In this document: piece by piece, positions 55,601 to 60,290 of the stretch
Numbering within the stretch: the stretch's first letter is position 1
Layout of the letters: every line of letters begins with the position of its first letter
Assembly: GCF_001953875.1 (NCBI RefSeq)
Contig: NZ_MQUR01000043.1
Span: 1 to 60,290 of the forward strand
Reading direction: 5' to 3'
Source: Streptomyces amritsarensis
GTDB taxonomy: Bacteria; Actinomycetota; Actinomycetes; Streptomycetales; Streptomycetaceae
DNA: 60,290 nt
The notes under the pieces: generated by a model
What the model was told of the DNA's origin: nothing
Seen by the model: the letters and a program-made list of their open reading frames with translations, nothing else
Databases searched by the model: none
Made by a program: the position numbers and the translations under genes

Positions 55601-56007
55601 TCGCGGTCGGCGTCCTCGCTGCCCGAGAGGTCGGTGCTCTGGACGCCGAGGACGAAGGAGGGGACGGGCTCCTGCCAGGGGACTCCGTCGATCTCGACGA
55701 GTTTGCTGTGGAGCACCTGGTGGCGGGCGACGACGGCGTTGAGGGCCTCGTGCAGGGCGGCCCGGTCCAGGGGTCCGCCCAGGGCTATGGAGAGGGCTAT
55801 GTTGTTGCGGGCCTTGCCGGCGCCGAGCTTGTCGACGAACCACATCTGCTCCTGCTGGAAGGAGGAGCGGGAGCGCGGCCCGTGGTCGGCGCGCGTGAGT
55901 TCGACGCGGCGGCCCACGCCGGCCGTCATCTGGTTGCGCATCCTGCCCAGCAGCCGGGAGCGCTGTCCCTGGGGCAGGCGGCCGAGCCGTTCGGCGAGAT
56001 CAGACAT
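52651..56007 (-). CDS. NRPS, C-A-T module
   Basis: A 1118-residue module. The C domain (about 45-460) has HHIAWDP at 176-182, with both His and Asp but Pro in place of the usual Gly. The A domain (about 485-985) has YTSGSSGTPKG, FDVSVFEIF, GYGPTEATV and LTPHGKVD; by eye the code is about D-V-F-E-S-G-G-V-A-K, for which I have no confident substrate. The T domain has LGGSSL with Ser 1040. ATG 56007 lies behind GGAGGAAA inside the end of the preceding gene. It is the middle gene of the leftward NRPS block. Confidence 0.9.
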   Translation of the reverse strand: MSDLAERLGRLPQGQRSRLLGRMRNQMTAGVGRRVELTRADHGPRSRSSFQQEQMWFVDKLGAGKARNNIALSIALGGPLDRAALHEALNAVVARHQVLHSKLVEIDGVPWQEPVPSFVLGVQSTDLSGSEDADRELAELTAATASAPFDLAAAPPVRAQLVRLAEDRHVLLWVVHHIAWDPGSTRIFTEELTASYAAAAAGRRPEAPRLAVEYADFAAWQRAKLENDEHGRALAAKWRQILAGAVATEVMPDHPRGPETRGDGRGLKLTLDQKLLDRLTELADANSTTVFTTLLAAFNALLRHWTRTEDVVVGTASASRPHPDLEKVIGCFVQMITLRTEVTDGLTFRELVTRTAASVMDSFTSSELPFEQVVEAVRPVRDPLRHPLFQIEFTSLGRWGTHRAHAADVEFTMDQLHDGAAKFDMSFLVGENDGLELSLEYNTSLYRHGTASALLAAFRQVLEQVAENPDIQVGDISLVEEPAASRHARELSRGGPVDETAWTTTLDRAFRERATIHPDAVAVRHGATRLDYAALDRWSEAIAHRLRDRGVGHGDPVAVCVARGPAAVAGVLGVLKAGAHYIPVDPAAPAERTRTVLADAKVRHALVDESAQLPVPLELVNTGSAAPVREVPSLALSSTPADLAYVLYTSGSSGTPKGVMIEHRSVTHFSRTIAKSYEIKAEDRVLQFAPLTFDVSVFEIFTTLLAGGSLVIATDDERRDPALLQARMREDAVTVAELPPALLPLLDQAALPDLRLVSVGGEAFPGRLVAEWTAGERRFVNGYGPTEATVAVTLMDCTGSYDRNPPIGRPMPGHQAFVLDERLRPVPPGVPGELCVAGPGVARGYLGRPDLTAERFADNPYSDGPETARLYRTGDLVRWLPGGNLDFLGRTDRQLKVRGHRIEPGEVEAVLTGHPSVQQAVVVAQPAAGGERMLAAYVTVEQVGSYASEVADAEGLRAYTAVRLPGYMVPVVVVLDELPLTPHGKVDTAALPLPTEQSAQGGTPPRDAVEEQICRDILTPLLEWQNPDVEGDFFALGGSSLQATIVVSRVRALFGIDIALADFFGRPTVAGLAELVRAAKAEAAGEQDRLLAVFEQIENMSDEEAAALLGSLQQPEGP

Positions 56008-59000
56008 GGTTTCCTCCGTTGCGGTGCAGGTCTGCGAGCAGGGCGGCGAGCCGGTCGGGCAGGTGCTTGGCGAAGTAGTGGCGGCCACCGGGGATCACGG
56101 CGAGCCGCACGTCGGCGGCGTACCGGCCCCAGGCGCGGTAGCCGTCCTCGTAGCCCTCGGTGGCGTCGTCGGCGTCGCCGATGATGCAGGTGAGGGGGGT
56201 GGCGAGGGGGAGGTCGTAGCCGCCGGGGGTGCGGGCGAAGAAGCGGGCGGCCTCGGTCATGTCGTGCCGCACCATCCGCAGGACCGCGGTGAGGTCGCGG
56301 TCGTCGAGGACACCGTCGAAGCCGTCCATGGTGGTCAGGTAGGCGACGAGGTCGTCGTCGCCGGAGACCCGCTCCATCTCCAGGGCGTACTCCGGGTCCT
56401 CCTCGGGGAGGGCGGCGGCGAGGTCCAGGGCGATCGGGCGCTGTCCCATGCGTTCGAGGACGTGGGTGGTCTCCAGCGCGGTGACGACTCCGGCGCAGTG
56501 GCCGTAGACCGCGTACGGGCCCCGCACGGTGCGGGCGATCTCCGCGGCGGCGAGTTCCGCGAAGTCGGGGACCGGCAGCATCGGGCCGGGGCGCAGCGGG
56601 TCGTGGCCGGGTGGGGAGACGGCCAGGAGCTCGATGTGCGGCGGGAGCTGGGCGGCCAGCGGCTGGTAGGCGATGGCGTCGCCGCCGCCGTGCGGGAAGC
56701 AGACCAGGGTCAGCGCGGTGGTGCCGGCGGGGCGTTCGGGGGTGAGCCGGTGCAGCAGGCGGTGCGCCTGTGTTCCGGCGGCGCCGAGTTCGGCGCTGCG
56801 GGCGGCCAGGCCGGCCGGGGTCGGGTTGCTGAAGAGGTCGACGACGCGCAGGGCGGCGGCCCCGCCGTCCGGGAGGGCCGCGGCGACGGCCCGTACGGCG
56901 CGCACGGCGGCGAAGGAGTCCCCGCCGAGGGCGAAGAAGTCGTCGCCGGGCGCCACGTCGGCCACACCGAGCACCTCGGCCCAGACGGCGGCGATCCGCA
57001 GCGCGACGGGGTCGCCGGCGCCGTGCGCGGGTGCGGCGGCGGGCCGGGCCGCGGCGGGGGCGGTGGGGCGCGGGTCGGGCAGGGCGCCCCGGTCCACCTT
57101 GCCGTTGGGGCTCAGCGGCAGCCGTTCCAGCAGCACCAGTTCCGCCGGGACGCAGTGCGGGGGCAGGACCGCGCCGAGCGCGGTCCGCAGGGCGGCGGTG
57201 TCCAGGTCGGCGCCGTCCTCGGGGACGACGTAGCCGACGAGGCGGTCGGAGCCGGCGGTGGTGCGGCGGGCGGCGACGACGGCCTCGCGGACGCCGGGGC
57301 GGTCGCGCAGGGCGCTCTCCACCTCGCCGGGCTCGATGCGCAGCCCGTTCAGCTTGATCCGGAAGTCGGTGCGGCCGAGGAGCTCGATGGTGCCGTCCGT
57401 GCCGTAGCGGGCCAGGTCGCCGGTGCGGTAGAGGCGTTCGGTGCGGCCGGGTGCCAGCTCGACGTGGACGAACTTCTCCTCGGTCAGCTCGGGCCGGTTC
57501 AGGTAGCCGCGGGCCAGTCCGACCCCGCCGAGGTGGAGTTCGCCGGGCACGCCGACGGGGACGATGCGGTCGTGCGGGTCGAGGATGTAGGTGAGCTGGT
57601 TGGCCATGGGGCGGCCGTACGGGAGCTTCGTCCACTGCGGATCGACCCGGCCGACGCGGAACTCCACGGAGTGGATGGAGGCCTCGGTCGCTCCGCCGAG
57701 TGCCGCGAAGGACAGCTCCGGTGCGAAGGCGCGGATCCGGTCGGGCTGGGTGACGGGGATCCAGTCGCCGCCGAGGAAGGCGGTGCGCAGCGTGGGCAGC
57801 CGGGGGCCGCCGGCGTGTTCGAGCTGGTCGACGAGGAGGCCGAGGAGGGCGGGGGCGGAGTTCCAGACGGTGACGCCGTGCCGTTCGACGAGGTCGGCCC
57901 AGTGGGCCGGGTCCTTGGCGGCGGCGGGGTCGGGCAGGACGAGCGTGCCGCCCGCGGCCAGGATGCCGAGGGTTTCGTAGACGCTCATGTCGAAGCTGGG
58001 CGAGGACAGGGCGAGGACGGAGTCGGCGGGGCCGATGCCGTAGGAGCGGTTGAGGTCGAGGAGGTTGTTGACGACGCCGCGGTGTTCCAGGGCGATGCCC
58101 TTGGGGGTGCCGGTGGAGCCCGAGGTGAAGATGACGTAGGCGAGGTCCCGGGCGGTGACGGGGACGTCGGGCCGGGTCGCGGGCAGCTCGGCGAGGGCGG
58201 CCCGGTCGGTGTCCAGGAGCACGCGTGCGGTGCCGTCGGGGACGGGCAGCCGGCCGATGAGCTCGGCGTCGGAGACGACGATGGGCGGCGCGGCGTCCTT
58301 CAGCAGCAGGGCGAGGCGCTCAGCCGGGTAGTCCGGGTCGAGGGGGACGTAGGCCCCGCCCGCCTTGAGGACGGCGAGGATCGCGGTGACCAGTGCGGGG
58401 CCGCGGCGCAGGCACAGGGCCACGGTCCGGCCGGGTCCGGCCCCCGACTCGACGAGCCGGTGGGCGAGCCGGTTGGCGCGCTCCTCCAGCTCCCGGTAGG
58501 TGACGCTCCAGCCGCCGACTCCGCCGAGGACCACGGCGGGCGCGTCGGGCCGGCGGTCGGCATGCTGCTCGAAGAGGTGGTGCAGGCAGGCGTCCTGGGG
58601 GAAGGGGGCGCGGGTGGCGTTCCACTCGTCCAGGGCGGCGGTCCGCTCGGCGTCGGTGAGCAGGGGAAGGGCGGACAGCGGGGCGTCGGGGCGGTCGACG
58701 GCGCCTTCGAGGGTGGTCAGGAAGTGGCCGAGCAGCCGGTCCACGGTCGTGGCGTCGAACAGGTCGGTGGGGTACTCCACGAGGGCGCGGACCGCGGTGC
58801 CGGTGTCGTGGACGCTGATCATGAGGTCGTACTTGGTGGCGTGCGAGGAGAAGTCGATGGGCTCGGTGGCCAGGCCGGCGAGGCCCGGGGCCGTGTCCGG
58901 GGTCTCGTCGAGGAGGAACATCACGGAGGTCAGCGGCGGCCGGCTCGGGTCGCGGGGCAGTCCGAGCGCGTCGACGATGAGGTCGAAGGGCAGTTCCTGG

Positions 59001-60091
59001 TGCGCGTACGCCTGGAGGGTGGTGTGGCGGGTGGCCCGGACCAGTTCGGCGAAGCCGGGGTCCCCGCCGGTTCTGATGCGCAGCGGGAGGGTGTTGACGA
59101 AGAAGCCGATGAGCTCGCTGAACGCCGGGTGGTCGCGGCCGGAGACGGAGGTGCCGACGACGATGTCCTCCTGGCCGGTCCAGCGGCGCAGGGTGGCGGC
59201 GAAGCCGGCCAGCATCGTCATGTAGAGCGTGGCGCCCTCGGACTTGCCGAAGTCCCTGAGCCGGGCGATGAGCCGGGGCGGCAGGTCGATGTAGCGGGAG
59301 GCTCCGGCGTGCCCGAAGACGGGGGGCCGGGGCCGGTCGGTGGGCAGGTCCACGGGTGCGGCCCCGCCGAGCTCCTCCTGCCAGAAGGAGGTGAGCTTCT
59401 CCAGCCGGTCGCCGCTGACGCGGCGGCGCTGCCAGGTGGCGAAGTCGGCGTACTGGAGGGCCAGCGGGGCGTTCGCTTCGGCGGGGGTCCCGGTGCGGGC
59501 CGCGTAGGCGCGCTCCAGTTCGGTGTAGAGGATCCGCATCGACCAGCCGTCGGTGACGATGTGGTGGAGGTTGAGGACGAGGACGTGGTCCTCGGCTCCG
59601 ATACGGCCGAGGCGGGCCCGCAGCGGGACGGCGCCGGCCAGGTCGAAGGGGGCGCCGGCGTCCGCGTCGTAGAACGGCCGGACGGATTCCTCGTCGGGCA
59701 GGTCGGTCAGCGGCAGCGGCAGCCGGAAGCCGTCCACCACGCGGGGCAGGGCCTCCGAGGCGCCCTCCTGGTAGGTGTAGACGGTGCGCAGGACCTCGTG
59801 GCGGTCGACGATGTCCTGGAGTGCCGCGTGCAGGGCGGGTACGTCGAGCGGGCCGCGGATGCGGGTGGCCACCGGCACGTTGTAGGCGGGGCTGCCGGGC
59901 TGGAGCTGGTCGATGAACCAGAGCCGTCGCTGGGCGAAGGAGAGCACCGGCGGGTCGGCGGGGTCACGGGGCGCCGGCTCAGGGTCCTCCCGTACGGCGG
60001 CGCGCCCGCCGGTGCGGCCCGTCAGGGCCTGGAACAGTGCCCTGCGGGACTTCGGCAGTGCGGCTATGCGTTCGGCGAGGGACTCGCTCAC
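56000..60091 (-). CDS. NRPS, C-A-T-TE module (terminal)
   Basis: A 1363-residue terminal module. The C domain (about 48-450) has HHIVTDG at 176-182. The A domain (about 490-995) has FTSGSTGTPKG, SFDMSVYETLG, GGATEASIHS and LSPNGKVD; by eye the code is about D-M-Y-N-F-G-L-I-H-K, which keeps the key Asn, Gly and His of the threonine code DFWNIGMVHK. The T domain has LGGDSF with Ser 1059. The thioesterase (about 1115-1363) starts CFPHGGG and has GHCAG with Cys 1199 where Ser is usual; the general-base His is in GGRHYF. GTG 60091 follows GGAGG. It likely releases the finished peptide. Confidence 0.92.
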   Translation of the reverse strand: MSESLAERIAALPKSRRALFQALTGRTGGRAAVREDPEPAPRDPADPPVLSFAQRRLWFIDQLQPGSPAYNVPVATRIRGPLDVPALHAALQDIVDRHEVLRTVYTYQEGASEALPRVVDGFRLPLPLTDLPDEESVRPFYDADAGAPFDLAGAVPLRARLGRIGAEDHVLVLNLHHIVTDGWSMRILYTELERAYAARTGTPAEANAPLALQYADFATWQRRRVSGDRLEKLTSFWQEELGGAAPVDLPTDRPRPPVFGHAGASRYIDLPPRLIARLRDFGKSEGATLYMTMLAGFAATLRRWTGQEDIVVGTSVSGRDHPAFSELIGFFVNTLPLRIRTGGDPGFAELVRATRHTTLQAYAHQELPFDLIVDALGLPRDPSRPPLTSVMFLLDETPDTAPGLAGLATEPIDFSSHATKYDLMISVHDTGTAVRALVEYPTDLFDATTVDRLLGHFLTTLEGAVDRPDAPLSALPLLTDAERTAALDEWNATRAPFPQDACLHHLFEQHADRRPDAPAVVLGGVGGWSVTYRELEERANRLAHRLVESGAGPGRTVALCLRRGPALVTAILAVLKAGGAYVPLDPDYPAERLALLLKDAAPPIVVSDAELIGRLPVPDGTARVLLDTDRAALAELPATRPDVPVTARDLAYVIFTSGSTGTPKGIALEHRGVVNNLLDLNRSYGIGPADSVLALSSPSFDMSVYETLGILAAGGTLVLPDPAAAKDPAHWADLVERHGVTVWNSAPALLGLLVDQLEHAGGPRLPTLRTAFLGGDWIPVTQPDRIRAFAPELSFAALGGATEASIHSVEFRVGRVDPQWTKLPYGRPMANQLTYILDPHDRIVPVGVPGELHLGGVGLARGYLNRPELTEEKFVHVELAPGRTERLYRTGDLARYGTDGTIELLGRTDFRIKLNGLRIEPGEVESALRDRPGVREAVVAARRTTAGSDRLVGYVVPEDGADLDTAALRTALGAVLPPHCVPAELVLLERLPLSPNGKVDRGALPDPRPTAPAAARPAAAPAHGAGDPVALRIAAVWAEVLGVADVAPGDDFFALGGDSFAAVRAVRAVAAALPDGGAAALRVVDLFSNPTPAGLAARSAELGAAGTQAHRLLHRLTPERPAGTTALTLVCFPHGGGDAIAYQPLAAQLPPHIELLAVSPPGHDPLRPGPMLPVPDFAELAAAEIARTVRGPYAVYGHCAGVVTALETTHVLERMGQRPIALDLAAALPEEDPEYALEMERVSGDDDLVAYLTTMDGFDGVLDDRDLTAVLRMVRHDMTEAARFFARTPGGYDLPLATPLTCIIGDADDATEGYEDGYRAWGRYAADVRLAVIPGGRHYFAKHLPDRLAALLADLHRNGGNHV

Positions 60092-60142
60092 CTTGAGCCT
60101 CCGTGCGTCTTCGGGAGAGGGAGTACGGCTGGGCGCACCGCG

Positions 60143-60242
60143 GAAGCGCGGCGCGGGTCCGGGTGCGAGGTGCGGGTGCCCGGCGCGGGTGCGGGGTGCG
60201 AGGTGCGGGTGCGGTGCGAGGTGCGGGTGCGGGTGTGGGTGT
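60143..60242. repeat. GGTGCG-type simple repeat
   Basis: GGTGCG, GGTGCGAG and GGTGTG units recur in an irregular run upstream of the terminal NRPS gene. No gene is seen between 60092 and the window end. The run may sit in or near the promoter of the leftward NRPS operon. Confidence 0.65.
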
Positions 60243-60278
60243 CGGGAGCGGGTGCCGCTGGGCGGGCACCCGCTCCCG
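60243..60278. terminator. Hairpin at the right edge
   Basis: CGGGAGCGGGTGCC (60243-60256) pairs perfectly with 60265-60278, with an 8-base loop. It may end a gene entering from the right. Confidence 0.6.
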
Positions 60279-60290
60279 GGGGGCCGGGCC

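Noticed and set aside
52549..56184. Long rightward frame (1211 codons) opposite the C-A-T NRPS
   Set aside because: Low-complexity antisense translation with no motif. The leftward frame has complete C, A and T domains.

Overview
The window is high-GC actinobacterial DNA, almost certainly Streptomyces. Genes are densely packed with G/C at third codon positions and many GTG/TTG starts. There are SARP/AfsR regulators (one with a rare TTA codon), a HelD-type RNA polymerase recycling factor, and many one-gene regulators beside their likely targets. I see no tRNA, rRNA, CRISPR array, insertion sequence or phage gene.

Left part (1-35.5 kb), chromosomal metabolism and stress genes: a DUF6986 aldolase-like gene; etfB-etfA; a flavin reductase, a thioredoxin-like protein and a PlsC acyltransferase; a small secreted protein and a transglutaminase-like protein; a coupled operon DUF6421-SDR-threonine aldolase; an esterase/LLM-monooxygenase pair divergent from a PadR regulator; GDPD, GNAT, DUF5134, M56 peptidase and PAP2 phosphatase; a TetR regulator; secreted LVIVD and DUF305 proteins; an FprA-like ferredoxin reductase; an ArsR regulator with an Old Yellow Enzyme; a WS/DGAT; a BNR-repeat protein and uracil-DNA glycosylase; a CbiX-like protein; a lactonase; a bacterial nitric oxide synthase; a streptothricin-acetyltransferase-like GNAT; HelD; and a FUSC membrane protein divergent from a MarR regulator.

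Right part (36.1 kb to the window end): a nonribosomal peptide gene cluster that probably continues past the right edge. Two SARP regulators, one with NB-ARC and TPR domains and a TTA codon, flank a divergent 68-aa secreted peptide carrying two DMPWG motifs. A rightward block follows: a Cy-A-T NRPS with a cysteine-like specificity code, a diverged SHMT-like PLP enzyme, DUF2461, a threonine aldolase-type enzyme and a GNAT. A leftward block reads NRPS C-A-T-TE, NRPS C-A-T, a free-standing condensation-like protein lacking the second catalytic His, a strong hairpin, then two coupled acyl-CoA dehydrogenases. The two blocks converge on a bidirectional terminator at 48.8 kb.

My reading is a peptide containing a thiazoline or thiazole and a terminal beta-hydroxy amino acid. 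The terminal module has a threonine-like code, its thioesterase has Cys (GHCAG) in place of the usual Ser, and the cluster carries an SHMT-like and a threonine-aldolase-like enzyme. This combination resembles the logic of beta-lactone formation in obafluorin. That is a hypothesis, as are all specificity codes, which were aligned by eye.
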